Source of the DNA: FW021-bin31 sp964647485 | GTDB taxonomy: Bacteria > Bacteroidota > Bacteroidia > Chitinophagales > Chitinophagaceae | Direction: 5' to 3' | Assembly: GCA_964647485.1 (NCBI GenBank) | Contig: CAZYHV010000013.1 | Location: forward strand, 38,204-102,203 | DNA length: 64,000 bases | Program-made: the position numbers and the translations under genes | The notes under the pieces: model-generated | What the model saw: only the letters and a program-made list of their open reading frames with translations | What the model was told of the DNA's origin: nothing | Databases searched by the model: none | Shown here: positions 52,582 to 62,299 of the stretch, in pieces | How positions within the stretch are numbered: position 1 is the stretch's first letter | Layout of the letters: every line of letters begins with the position of its first letter

Positions 52582-53823
52582 TTACAGAATAGGGATTTCC
52601 TCTACATCATATTTTCCTGCATCCAGTTTCTTTTTGGCATCAGCAAAAGCATGTAGTGTTTCCGCAATATCTTCATCCGTATGTACGGCTGTAGGAATCA
52701 ACCGATAGATAATTTCTCCTTTCGGTATCACAGGATACACCACAATAGAACAGAAAATATTATAATTCTCTCTAAGATCTGCATTCATTGCGGTAGCCTC
52801 GGCCAGGGATCCTTTAAGATAAACCGGCGTCACAGGCGTATTGGTATGACCAATATCAAAACCATATTCCTTCAACCCATCTTGAAGCTTATGAACAACT
52901 TCCCAAAGACGTTCTTTATGTTTAGGCTGGGTACGCAATAATTCTAATCTTTTAAGATTACCAATCGTAATCGGCATAGGCAGAGACTTAGCAAAAATCT
53001 GCGAACGAATATTATATTTCAAATAAGTAATAATTTCCTCATCTGCACTCATAAACGCCCCAATAGAAGCCATGGATTTCGCAAAAGTAGAGAAATACAA
53101 ATCAATATCGTCCTGCACGCCCTGTTCTTCACCTGTACCTGCTCCGGTAGCTCCTAATGTTCCAAACCCATGAGCATCATCGACCATTAATCGAAAATTA
53201 TATTTTTGTTTTAGCGCTACAATTTCCTTCAGCTTTCCCTGATCACCGGCCATGCCAAACACGCCTTCGGTAATAACTAAAATACCACCTCCTTGTTTTT
53301 CAGCTAATTTTGATGCCCGAGCTAATTGTTTGTCTACATCTTCAATATTATTATGTTTATACACATATCTTTTCCCGGGATGGAGACGAACACCATCAAT
53401 AATACAAGCATGGCTTTCGCTATCATAAACGATAACATCTCTCCTTCCGGCCACCGCATCGATAGCACTCATAATCCCCTGGTATCCATAATTAAACAGA
53501 ATAGTCGCTTCTTTTCCCTCAAATTCGGATAACTCTTTTTCTAAACGCTCATGCATTTCCGTATTTCCACTCATCATTCTGGCTCCCATCGGATAGGCCA
53601 GACCATATTGTTCAGAGGCTTCTGTATCTGTCTTCCTTACTTCCGGTTCATTAGCCAATCCCAAATAATTATTCAGACTCCACACAATCTTTTCTTTCCC
53701 CCTAAACATCATTCGATTACCTAGGTCTCCTTCCAGTTTTGGGAAAGTAAAATACCCATGGGTGCGATCTGAATGTTGACCAATATTACCCAGATCTTTC
53801 TTTAATCTGTCAAATATATCCAT
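52582..53823 (-). CDS. PLP-dependent alpha-oxoamine synthase family enzyme
   Basis: This is a fold-type I PLP enzyme of 413 residues. Relatives are 2-amino-3-ketobutyrate CoA ligase, 8-amino-7-oxononanoate synthase and serine palmitoyltransferase, which condense an amino acid with an acyl-CoA. The Schiff-base Lys lies in STFAKSMASIGAF, and the cofactor site includes VDDAHGFGTLG and DSESHACIIDG. The sequence differs clearly from the Bacteroides/Sphingobacterium-type serine palmitoyltransferase, although the group is close. The substrate is not known, so no symbol is given. An AGAGG site lies seven bases before the ATG. Confidence 0.85.
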   Translation of the reverse strand: MDIFDRLKKDLGNIGQHSDRTHGYFTFPKLEGDLGNRMMFRGKEKIVWSLNNYLGLANEPEVRKTDTEASEQYGLAYPMGARMMSGNTEMHERLEKELSEFEGKEATILFNYGYQGIMSAIDAVAGRRDVIVYDSESHACIIDGVRLHPGKRYVYKHNNIEDVDKQLARASKLAEKQGGGILVITEGVFGMAGDQGKLKEIVALKQKYNFRLMVDDAHGFGTLGATGAGTGEEQGVQDDIDLYFSTFAKSMASIGAFMSADEEIITYLKYNIRSQIFAKSLPMPITIGNLKRLELLRTQPKHKERLWEVVHKLQDGLKEYGFDIGHTNTPVTPVYLKGSLAEATAMNADLRENYNIFCSIVVYPVIPKGEIIYRLIPTAVHTDEDIAETLHAFADAKKKLDAGKYDVEEIPIL

Positions 53824-53912
53824 ATAACCTCTGTTATGTTAAGTTTAATATTATACAAATAAAATAGCAAAAGTAAGGAAAAAATGACTTGAGAAGGAAA
53901 TATTTAGAAAAA

Positions 53913-54995
53913 CTATAAATATCGCTCTCCTTTATTCCTTTTAATATCTGCCACATAATCCCTAATTTGTTGTTCATTATCTCTTTTGCAAATTAATAAA
54001 ACATCTTTTGTATCTACAATAATAAAATCATTTAGCCCTTGAAGTAACACTAATTTATCATCAGGAACTTTCACCATACAATTAGCCGCATCAACAATTT
54101 TTACCTTATTTCCATCGACTGCATTATCCAAATAATCTTTCTCCATATTATCATAAGCCGATCCCCAGCTTCCCAAATCGCTCCATCCTATATTTGATGG
54201 TTTCACAAAAACATTATCTGCTTTTTCCATAATTGCAAAGTCGATAGAGATATTGGTACATTGTGGATAGACAAAATTCATTTCATCAGCTTCCTCAAAA
54301 GTATTCAATTTATCATAAACAGAATGAAAGAGTTCTGCCAAATCCGGTTGATATAATTCAAAAGCATTGATAATCGTCTTTACGCTCCAGAGGAAGATTC
54401 CCGAATTCCACAGAAAGTCTCCACTTTTTAAAAAAGTAGTAGCTAACGCTCTATCCGGTTTTTCGGTAAACGTTTTTACTTTATAAAATCCTCCCTCTTT
54501 TGGCTCCTCGGTATATTGTATATATCCATAACCGGTTTCCGGTTTATTAGGTTCTACCCCTAAGGTCAGAAGGGCATCTTCTCGTTCAACAAAAGCCAAT
54601 CCTTCTTCACATATATTCGAAAATTTTTCTTGATCCAGTATCAAATGGTCAGAAGGACTACAAATAATTTTAGCCAAGGGATCTTTCTTTAACAATTTAT
54701 ATGAAATGTAAGCGATACAGGGCGCCGTATTTTTCCTAGAAGGTTCAGGAACAATATTTTCCATAGGTAAATCCGGAAGATGTTCCCGTACCTGATCAAT
54801 ATATCGCTTGTGGGTAATAACATAAATATTGTTTGTCTCCACAAACTTGTTAAACCTTTCAAAAGTCCACTGTATCAACGATTTGCCCGTATTTAGGATA
54901 TCTATAAACTGCTTAGGATGATGTACACGACTTTCGGGCCAAAACCTGCTTCCAATTCCTCCTGCCATTATAACTGCATACTTATGCTGATCCAT
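53913..54995 (-). CDS. Mannose-1-phosphate guanylyltransferase
   Basis: This enzyme makes GDP-mannose from GTP and mannose-1-phosphate for glycan and surface polysaccharide synthesis. The 360 residues match the GMP type: MAGGIGSRFWPESR with the pyrophosphorylase signature, then IICSPSDHLI and VEPNKPETGYGYIQY. The C-terminal type II phosphomannose isomerase domain of some homologues is absent. It is a single gene, separated by 89 bases from the alpha-oxoamine synthase and divergent from recQ. Confidence 0.93.
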   Translation of the reverse strand: MDQHKYAVIMAGGIGSRFWPESRVHHPKQFIDILNTGKSLIQWTFERFNKFVETNNIYVITHKRYIDQVREHLPDLPMENIVPEPSRKNTAPCIAYISYKLLKKDPLAKIICSPSDHLILDQEKFSNICEEGLAFVEREDALLTLGVEPNKPETGYGYIQYTEEPKEGGFYKVKTFTEKPDRALATTFLKSGDFLWNSGIFLWSVKTIINAFELYQPDLAELFHSVYDKLNTFEEADEMNFVYPQCTNISIDFAIMEKADNVFVKPSNIGWSDLGSWGSAYDNMEKDYLDNAVDGNKVKIVDAANCMVKVPDDKLVLLQGLNDFIIVDTKDVLLICKRDNEQQIRDYVADIKRNKGERYL

Positions 54996-55158
54996 AAATC
55001 AAATTATAGTGTGAATTAATGAACCGTAAAGATACACATTCTGTTAAAATCACCATTTAAAGATTAGAATTCCTCAAAGTTTTGTAATTTCGTAAGCACC
55101 TCATTAAATGAGGGCTATTAAAATATGTTTCATTAAAATAAAGTAGTATCCACGGGTA

Positions 55159-57348
55159 ATGGAAGTTACAAGCAAAAAGTTACATCAAGCTTTAAAAGAG
55201 AATTTTGGCTTTGATAAATTCAAAGGAAATCAGGAAGAAATCATTAAAAGTCTTCTTGCCAGCAAAGATACCTTTGTAATCATGCCAACGGGGGGAGGGA
55301 AATCCTTATGTTATCAATTGCCGGCTCTCATGAGAGAGGGCTGTGCCTTAGTCGTATCCCCTTTAATAGCCCTAATGAAAAATCAGGTAGATTTGTTAAG
55401 ATCCTACTGTAGTAACGACAGTGTCGCTCATTTTCTAAACTCGACACTGAGCAAAACGCAAATTAAAAAAGTTCATAGTGACTTAGAATCAGGGGAGACC
55501 AAATTATTATACGTTGCTCCTGAGACCCTGACCAAACAAGACAACTTAGACTACTTTAGAGAATTATCTATCTCTTTTATAGCAGTAGATGAGGCACATT
55601 GTATTTCCGAATGGGGACATGATTTCCGACCCGAATACCGACGACTGCGTGAAATGATAGTGGAAATCAATACGGAATTACCCATTATCGCATTAACTGC
55701 CACAGCCACACCAAAAGTCCAGAGCGACATTGTAAAAAATTTGGAATTAAGAAAACCAAAGATATTTATTTCCTCTTTTAACAGAGCTAATCTATATTAT
55801 GAAGTACGTCCCAAGAAAAATAAAGATCAGGCGATTCGTGAAATTATCAAATTTCTACAAAAGAAAAGACAGAGCGGTATTATTTATACACTAAACAGAA
55901 AAACTACAGAGGAGATTGCAGGGATGTTGGAGGCCAATGGCATCCATGCCGTCGCCTATCATGCCGGCTTAGATTCTGCCACCCGCTCTAAAAGACAAGA
56001 TCAATTTCTAAGTGAAGATATTGATGTTATTGTGGCTACTATCGCCTTCGGGATGGGGATAGATAAACCGGATGTGCGTTTTGTTATTCATTTTAACATT
56101 CCCAAGAGTCTGGAGAATTATTATCAAGAAACCGGTCGCGCAGGACGAGATGGAATGGAAGCCCATTGTTTGTGTTTTTATTCTCACAAAGACATCCAAA
56201 AGCTCGAACACTTGATGCGCGACAAAACCCTCAGCGAACGAGAAATGGGGGGACAGCTTATTGATGAAACGGTGGCTTATGCTGAGAGTGCCGTTTGCAG
56301 AAGACGAATGCTGCTCCATTATTTTGGAGAAGATTATCCGGACGAAAACTGTGGTACCTGCGACAATTGCCGTCATCCTAAAGAGCAGATAGAAGTCAGA
56401 AGACGAGCTGTAAAAGTTATTCAGGTGATTGAAGAACTGGATGAACGTTTTCCCATCAGTTATGTGGTTAACATTTTATCCGGGAAAAAAACACCACAGA
56501 TTTCTACCTTTCGACATGAAAACCTGAAATTTTTTGGTGTCGGAAAAGACGAAAGTCCCCACTTCTGGAGCTCTCTGATTCGACAAATGATGCTCGAAAA
56601 GTTAATAGAAAAGGACATTGAAGAATATGGACTTTTAAAAATCACTCCCAAAGGGAAGAAATTCATCAAAACATCTTATCCCTTCAAAATGGTACTCAAT
56701 CACCAGTTTGAACAGGAAGGTGAAGTAGAAAATATTACCGGAGGGACGGCCGCTGCCGATCCGACCCTCTTTGCCATGCTGAAAGACCTTCGCAAAGAAG
56801 TAGCCAAGAAAAAAGACCTCCCGCCTTACATCATTTTCTTGGAAAATTCTCTGGAAGACATGGCTACCAACTATCCGACGACAATGGAAGAGTTGGAAAA
56901 AATACAAGGTGTCAGCAAAGGGAAAGCCATGAAATTCGGCCGGAAATTTATCCGACTTATCGATAAATATGTCGAAGAAAACGAAATTGAAAAACCGGAT
57001 GACTACGTTATAAAAAGTGTAGTCAACAAAAGTGGGCAAAAAGTATTCATTATCCGAAACATTGATAAGCGTATTCCTTTGGAAACCATTGCCAACAATA
57101 AAGGAATAACCGTACCCGAGCTACTCACTCTCATGGATTCCATTGTAGCCAGCGGAACCAAATTAAATATCGACTATTGTATCGATGAAGAATTGGATGA
57201 ATGGGCACAGGAAGATATCATCGACTACTTCAAAGGATGTGAAGATCCCAGTATCGAAGAAGCTGAAAAAGAATTAGCAGAAGATGAATATACCACTGAA
57301 CAACTCCAACTCATGCGTATCAAATTTATGAGTGAATATGGGAATTAG
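55159..57348 (+). CDS. recQ: ATP-dependent DNA helicase RecQ
   Basis: RecQ unwinds 3'-5' and processes stalled forks and recombination intermediates. The 729 residues carry PTGGGKSLCYQLP (Walker A, about 41-53), DEAHCISEWGHDFRPEY (motif II) and the QETGRAGRDG motif VI. The zinc cluster comes next (AVCRRRM...NCGTCDNC), then the RQC winged helix and an HRDC domain (about 540-610). A further C-terminal tail of about 100 residues with EDIIDYF is present. This length is usual for Bacteroidota RecQ. The gene stands alone, 70 bases before htpG. Confidence 0.96.
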   Translation: MEVTSKKLHQALKENFGFDKFKGNQEEIIKSLLASKDTFVIMPTGGGKSLCYQLPALMREGCALVVSPLIALMKNQVDLLRSYCSNDSVAHFLNSTLSKTQIKKVHSDLESGETKLLYVAPETLTKQDNLDYFRELSISFIAVDEAHCISEWGHDFRPEYRRLREMIVEINTELPIIALTATATPKVQSDIVKNLELRKPKIFISSFNRANLYYEVRPKKNKDQAIREIIKFLQKKRQSGIIYTLNRKTTEEIAGMLEANGIHAVAYHAGLDSATRSKRQDQFLSEDIDVIVATIAFGMGIDKPDVRFVIHFNIPKSLENYYQETGRAGRDGMEAHCLCFYSHKDIQKLEHLMRDKTLSEREMGGQLIDETVAYAESAVCRRRMLLHYFGEDYPDENCGTCDNCRHPKEQIEVRRRAVKVIQVIEELDERFPISYVVNILSGKKTPQISTFRHENLKFFGVGKDESPHFWSSLIRQMMLEKLIEKDIEEYGLLKITPKGKKFIKTSYPFKMVLNHQFEQEGEVENITGGTAAADPTLFAMLKDLRKEVAKKKDLPPYIIFLENSLEDMATNYPTTMEELEKIQGVSKGKAMKFGRKFIRLIDKYVEENEIEKPDDYVIKSVVNKSGQKVFIIRNIDKRIPLETIANNKGITVPELLTLMDSIVASGTKLNIDYCIDEELDEWAQEDIIDYFKGCEDPSIEEAEKELAEDEYTTEQLQLMRIKFMSEYGN

Positions 57349-57418
57349 GCCTTGCCATTCTGTCAGTATTTCTGTAATGGCACAGACTTTGGAAATTTCA
57401 GGTTAAAAATCGTTAGAC

Positions 57419-59290
57419 ATGGCACAAAAAGGTACAATAAACGTACAAACAGGGAACATATTCCCTATTATCAAGAAATTTCTTTATTCTGATCATGAGA
57501 TCTTTCTTCGGGAATTAATCAGTAATGCAGTAGATGCAACCCAAAAAGTAAAGACCTTATCCGGCGTTGGAGAATTTAAAGGAGACCTCGGAGATCTAAG
57601 AATTGACGTGAAATTAGACGAAGAAAAGAAAACCCTTACTATTTCCGACCACGGCGTAGGGATGACGAAAGAAGAAGTAGGAAAATATATCAATGAAGTC
57701 GCTTTTTCCGGTGCCGAATCTTTTCTTGAAAAATATAAGGGAAAAGATGCCGCCACCATCATAGGTCATTTTGGATTGGGGTTTTACTCTTCTTTCATGG
57801 TCAGTGAAAAAGTAGAAATTATTTCCAAATCCTGGCAGAAAGACACGAAGGCTGTCCATTGGGAATGTAATGGAGATCCCGAGTTTGAAATGGAAGAAAC
57901 GGAAAAAGAAAGCCGTGGCACCGATATTGTTCTTCATATCAACGAAGAAAGTAACGAATTCCTAAATAAAGAACGGATTAATAGTATTCTCAACAAATTT
58001 TGCCGCTTCCTCCCTGTTCCCATCTATTTCCTTCATAAAGATGCGAAGAAAGACGACAAACCTATCAACAATACCGCGCCTTTATGGACGAAAAAACCTG
58101 CTGACCTGACGAAGCAAGATTATCAGGATTTCTACAAAGAATTATATCCTTTCAGTGAAACCCCTCTGTTTTGGATTCATCTGAATGTGGATTACCCCTT
58201 TCATCTGACGGGTATTCTGTATTTCCCAAAGATTAAAAACAATTACGAAGTTCAGAAAGATCGTATCCAGTTATATTCCAACCAGGTTTTTGTTACAGAT
58301 GAAGTGAAAGATATTGTCCCGGAATTTTTAATGCTCCTCCACGGAGTCATCGATTCTCCGGATATTCCATTGAATGTCAGCAGAAGTTATCTACAAGGAG
58401 ATCCAAATGTTCGGAAGATCAATAGCTACATTACCCGAAAAGTAGCAGATAAGCTTTTACAAATCTTCAAAAAAGACCGAAAGGAATATGAATCCAAATG
58501 GGATTCTATCGGCTTATTCGTTAAATATGGTATGCTTACCGATGAGAAGTTTTTTGACAAAGCCGGTAAAATTCATTTAATGAAAGATGCTTCTTCTGAC
58601 AAATTCTATACGCTGGAAGAATATAAAGAGGAAACAAAAGCGCTGCAAACAGATAAAGAAGATAAAAATGTTATCCTTTATACGACCGATGCCATACAAC
58701 AAAACAGCTATATTAAAGCAGCAGTAGCCAAAGGATATAAAGTAGTCCTCTTAGATTCGGTTATTGACCCTTCTTTTATCAGCCAGATGGAGATGAAATG
58801 GGAAAATGTTCGATTCACTCGGGTAGATTCAGATATTACAGATCATTTAATTAATAAAGAAGAGACCGCAGAGAGTACTTTATCCGAAGAAGATCAAAAC
58901 ACTCTAAAATCTTTATTTGAAAAAGAAACTCCTTCGAAAGAAGTGACAGTAGAATTAAAAGGACTGAGTGAAGACACACCTCCCGTGATTGCAACCCGTT
59001 CCGAAATGAGCCGAAGAATGAAAGAGATGGCACAAACCGGACAGGGAATGGGTATATACGGAGCTATGCCGGATGAGGTAACTCTTACCGTCAATACCAA
59101 CCACCCTATTTATCGCAATATTGTGAAAGACAAAGACCCTAAAAAGCAGGAAAGCTATATTCATAATCTGTCGGATCTAGCCCTACTTTCACAAGGAATG
59201 CTACAGGGAGAAAAACTAACAGATTTTGTCAATAGAAGTATTGACCTGATGGGCGGGAATAATAAGAGCAAAATCATTACAGAACCCTAA
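57419..59290 (+). CDS. htpG: Molecular chaperone HtpG (Hsp90)
   Basis: HtpG is the bacterial Hsp90, an ATP-dependent dimeric chaperone. The 623 residues have the N-terminal GHKL ATPase domain: ELISNAVDATQKVK with the catalytic Glu and Asn, DHGVGMTKEEVGKYI and GHFGLGFYSSFMV. The middle domain (about 230-430) and the C-terminal dimerisation domain follow. A terminator follows after 29 bases. Confidence 0.98.
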   Translation: MAQKGTINVQTGNIFPIIKKFLYSDHEIFLRELISNAVDATQKVKTLSGVGEFKGDLGDLRIDVKLDEEKKTLTISDHGVGMTKEEVGKYINEVAFSGAESFLEKYKGKDAATIIGHFGLGFYSSFMVSEKVEIISKSWQKDTKAVHWECNGDPEFEMEETEKESRGTDIVLHINEESNEFLNKERINSILNKFCRFLPVPIYFLHKDAKKDDKPINNTAPLWTKKPADLTKQDYQDFYKELYPFSETPLFWIHLNVDYPFHLTGILYFPKIKNNYEVQKDRIQLYSNQVFVTDEVKDIVPEFLMLLHGVIDSPDIPLNVSRSYLQGDPNVRKINSYITRKVADKLLQIFKKDRKEYESKWDSIGLFVKYGMLTDEKFFDKAGKIHLMKDASSDKFYTLEEYKEETKALQTDKEDKNVILYTTDAIQQNSYIKAAVAKGYKVVLLDSVIDPSFISQMEMKWENVRFTRVDSDITDHLINKEETAESTLSEEDQNTLKSLFEKETPSKEVTVELKGLSEDTPPVIATRSEMSRRMKEMAQTGQGMGIYGAMPDEVTLTVNTNHPIYRNIVKDKDPKKQESYIHNLSDLALLSQGMLQGEKLTDFVNRSIDLMGGNNKSKIITEP

Positions 59291-59319
59291 AGTCCCCGTC
59301 TTTAAGCGTATCTTTTTCT

Positions 59320-59354
59320 AAAGCCTTCCCCCATAAGCGAGGAAGGCTTTCTTT
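59320..59354 (+). terminator. Terminator of htpG
   Basis: AAAGCCTTCC pairs with GGAAGGCTTT around an 11-base loop and is followed by CTTT. Confidence 0.8.
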
Positions 59355-59391
59355 ATAAGCATGTTTTCTTCCGATTTTCTCTACATACAGG

Positions 59392-59925
59392 CTAAAAAGC
59401 AAAGGTCTCTTTCAATAGCCGGGAGGGAATTGCTCCATCCTTAGCCGTTATTTCTTCAAACTTACCTTCTACTAAAAACCAACCCTGTACTGAACAGGAT
59501 GTGGGTTCTACCGTCCAATATTCTTTCACACCAAAGCGTTCATACACCTCTTTTTTCTCTTTCAGATCATATTTTGCCGTACCCGGAGAAAGTATTTCAA
59601 TGATTAGGTCAGGCGCTCCATGCAAACCATCTTCCTCGATAATAGATTGTCGCTCTCTGCTAATAAAAATAATATCAGGCTGGTAGGCATTTTCCTCATT
59701 GAGATAGACATCTACGGGAGCTACGACAACCTGTCCGAGTTTTCTCTTTTCGATGAATGGCTGCAATTGACCAATAATTTTCATTAAAATACGTTGGTGT
59801 CTAAAGGTAGGTGCAGGCGACATAATTAGATTATTTTCAATTAATTGCACAAGTGTCCCTTCCGGAAGGCTCTGAAACACTTCCATCATCGTACGCGGCG
59901 GCTTAGTCATTACAGCAGTACTCAT
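59392..59925 (-). CDS. Uma2 family endonuclease-like protein
   Basis: This is a 177-residue PD-(D/E)XK-fold protein of the Uma2/DUF820 family. These proteins are common in some cyanobacteria and Bacteroidota and have no settled role. The core is visible: YQPDIIFISRERQ (conserved Asp), GAPDLIIEILSPGTAKYDLKEK (Glu and Lys) and the YERFGVKEYWTVEP end. The start is the ATG at 59925; a GTG one codon before is also open. It is divergent from the large oxygenase gene, with 60 bases between the two starts. A mobile or accessory character is inferred. Confidence 0.85.
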   Translation of the reverse strand: MSTAVMTKPPRTMMEVFQSLPEGTLVQLIENNLIMSPAPTFRHQRILMKIIGQLQPFIEKRKLGQVVVAPVDVYLNEENAYQPDIIFISRERQSIIEEDGLHGAPDLIIEILSPGTAKYDLKEKKEVYERFGVKEYWTVEPTSCSVQGWFLVEGKFEEITAKDGAIPSRLLKETFAF

Positions 59926-59985
59926 CACAAAATCCTTTTTTATAAAGATAAGGTATTTGCTTTATTTTGCAAAAAATATGTTTTT

Positions 59986-62223
59986 ATGGATTCATTCAGA
60001 AAAGAGGTCATCGCAGAACTGCAACAACTCAAAGGAAGCGGGAAATTCGCAAGTGTAAAAACCGCAGACTTTATTATGCCCGGGCTACAGGTTGAGCCTA
60101 TAGGTGAAATCAGTTTTCCACTCAAAGAGAAACAAGCCAAAGCGCTATTGAACATTGCTTCAAAAGCACCATTCGGACTCGGAACAGAAACGGTGTATGA
60201 TGATAAAGTACGACGGGTAAAGGAACTGGATCCGGAAGCATTTTCCATCGACAATCCTGCATGGACACAATTCATAGATAAAGGCGTCAAACAGATAAAA
60301 GATGACCTGGGGTTGGAAGGACACGCTATTTCTGCCCATTTATTCAAATTGCTCATTTATGAAACCGGAGACTTTTTTCTTCCGCATAAAGATACCGAAA
60401 AAGAGAAGGGGATGTTCGGTACGATGATCGTTGGTTTACCTTCTCATTACTCAGGTGGCGAGTTGGTCATTTCTTTTGAAGGTGAAGAGGTTGTTTCGGA
60501 CTTTTCCAACGGCAAATCAAAATACGGATTAAATTATACCGCTTTTTATGCCGATTGCGACCATGAGGTAAAACCTCTGACCGAAGGATACCGGATTTGC
60601 CTGGTTTATAACCTGGTCCAGGCGCCAAAGGAGAAAAAGATAGCGTTATTATCCATGGGAAAATATAAAGATAACATCGCTCGTTTGATCAAACAACAAA
60701 CCGACACCTTAAAAAGCCGTCCCTTTATTTTTCTGTTAGATCATCAATATACCCCGGACAATTTTGCCTCTTCTGCTTTAAAGTTAAATGACCGCTACAA
60801 AGCAGAAGTTTTGTTGCAAGTGGCAAAGAAAATAGGTTGCTATGCCAAACTATGTCTGGTCACTTCTTATCAGATGGGAATACCGGAGCCTGATGATTAC
60901 CAATACGGATATGGAGAATACGGTGGTGATGACGATGCCGCAATGGGAGAAGTCTATGAGGAGGGTTTATCCATTAACCACTGGGATGAGAAAGCCCCGA
61001 TTCCCTCCTTAAATAATGTATCTTTTGAAGAAAAGGATCTAATTGCTTCCTTCCTCAAAGAAGAATACGAACCCATTATAAAGGAATCTACCGGATATAT
61101 GGGAAATTACGGGCCGAATCTGGAACATTGGTATCATTTCGGCGCTGTGATCGTGTGGTCAAAAGAAGCGAATGCTTCTTTATTGAAAACGGCTAACATA
61201 GAGACCCAACTGGCATGGATGTCTTACTTTCTCAAACAAGAGGAGATCTCCAAAGAGGAAGAGGATGCCCTTACAACCATCCTCGGGTTCATGGGAGACA
61301 ACGCTAGTCAGAATAGCGACACGATCAACTGCGATATAGTCGCAGACTGGCTGATTACCCATGAGGATTATCAGCTCATGAACGAATTAAATAAGTGCAC
61401 CCTCAAATTTTATTTCTTAAATATCTCTGCAGACAAGTGGATAGAATTATTTCGTTTTGCAGGTAGGGAATCGACTATTGGGATTTTAGATAAAGTAACA
61501 CAAGATAGTTCTGTTGTCCTTTTTGAAAAATTGCTGTCTGTTTTAAAGCAAATGGTGACGGAAGAAAGATTAAGAGATGCAGCTGCCGGTCAGACAGAAA
61601 AGCTCCCCGGCTTATTGAAAGATAGATATGCAGAAACAAAGGAGTCGCTCAGCATCAAAGGTATTTCTGACCTCAACAGCTTAGCTTCCCTCCCTCATTC
61701 CTCCGGCCAATGGATCAATGAAATAATTGATGCCATAACAGCCCGGGGAGACAGAAATTATGTACATCAATCACTGGTTCCCTTTATTTTAAATCAGGAA
61801 AAACAAAGCCGGTTGACAAAACAACTGGAACAATATTGCCATGATTTCCTGCAGGCACGAGTGGACAATACACCGGAGCCGCCCAAAGACTGGAGCCGAG
61901 ACATCCCCAAGGAAAGAAAAAAATCGGAATGGGACGCTTTCTACGATTACAGTAAGGAAGATAAAAAGGTATGGAATATGTTAAAAGACTTTCTCGCTTC
62001 CCCGGAACAACGAATCTTTGAATATAAAGCGAAAAAAGACGTAAGAGAGGTAGTAGAAGCGACCATCAAACGATCTATAGTAGATTTAAGAACAGAAACG
62101 GTTCGCAAGGGTTCTCCTCATACCCTGAAGATTACAAAAACACAGGACGCCCATAACAGGGCTTTCAAAAGATGGAGAGAGGACAAAGCGCTGTTGGAAA
62201 GACTTGAAAGGAAGAAGAGATAA
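59986..62223 (+). CDS. Large 2OG-Fe(II) oxygenase family protein
   Basis: This is a predicted 2-oxoglutarate/iron dioxygenase of 745 residues with unknown substrate. The double-stranded beta-helix region lies at about 115-210. The iron ligands are His134 and Asp136 (FFLPHKDTEKEKG) and His193 (DCDHEVKPL), and Arg203 in GYRICLVYNL is the likely 2OG contact. The remaining 530 residues are helical and charged with no recognised domain; bacterial and fungal homologues share this layout. The start is the ATG at 59986 (MDSFRKEV), because a longer frame overlaps the divergent Uma2 gene. It shares a short promoter region with that gene. Confidence 0.85.
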   Translation: MDSFRKEVIAELQQLKGSGKFASVKTADFIMPGLQVEPIGEISFPLKEKQAKALLNIASKAPFGLGTETVYDDKVRRVKELDPEAFSIDNPAWTQFIDKGVKQIKDDLGLEGHAISAHLFKLLIYETGDFFLPHKDTEKEKGMFGTMIVGLPSHYSGGELVISFEGEEVVSDFSNGKSKYGLNYTAFYADCDHEVKPLTEGYRICLVYNLVQAPKEKKIALLSMGKYKDNIARLIKQQTDTLKSRPFIFLLDHQYTPDNFASSALKLNDRYKAEVLLQVAKKIGCYAKLCLVTSYQMGIPEPDDYQYGYGEYGGDDDAAMGEVYEEGLSINHWDEKAPIPSLNNVSFEEKDLIASFLKEEYEPIIKESTGYMGNYGPNLEHWYHFGAVIVWSKEANASLLKTANIETQLAWMSYFLKQEEISKEEEDALTTILGFMGDNASQNSDTINCDIVADWLITHEDYQLMNELNKCTLKFYFLNISADKWIELFRFAGRESTIGILDKVTQDSSVVLFEKLLSVLKQMVTEERLRDAAAGQTEKLPGLLKDRYAETKESLSIKGISDLNSLASLPHSSGQWINEIIDAITARGDRNYVHQSLVPFILNQEKQSRLTKQLEQYCHDFLQARVDNTPEPPKDWSRDIPKERKKSEWDAFYDYSKEDKKVWNMLKDFLASPEQRIFEYKAKKDVREVVEATIKRSIVDLRTETVRKGSPHTLKITKTQDAHNRAFKRWREDKALLERLERKKR

Positions 62224-62249
62224 GGATGGGTTCACAAAAGGAATGGTGT

Positions 62250-62280
62250 TTTGTATAGAAAACGTTTTTATGTAAATTTG
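62250..62280 (+). promoter_or_regulatory. Promoter of the AAA ATPase gene
   Basis: TTTG (62250-62253), 19 bases and TAAATTTG (62273-62280) match both consensus boxes, 19 bases before the ATG at 62300. Confidence 0.7.
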
Positions 62281-62299
62281 TTCTTTACATAAAACAAAA

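Noticed and set aside
59845..59985. N-terminal extension of the 2OG oxygenase
   Set aside because: It overlaps the start of the divergent Uma2 gene and is His/Lys-rich without similarity to the family.
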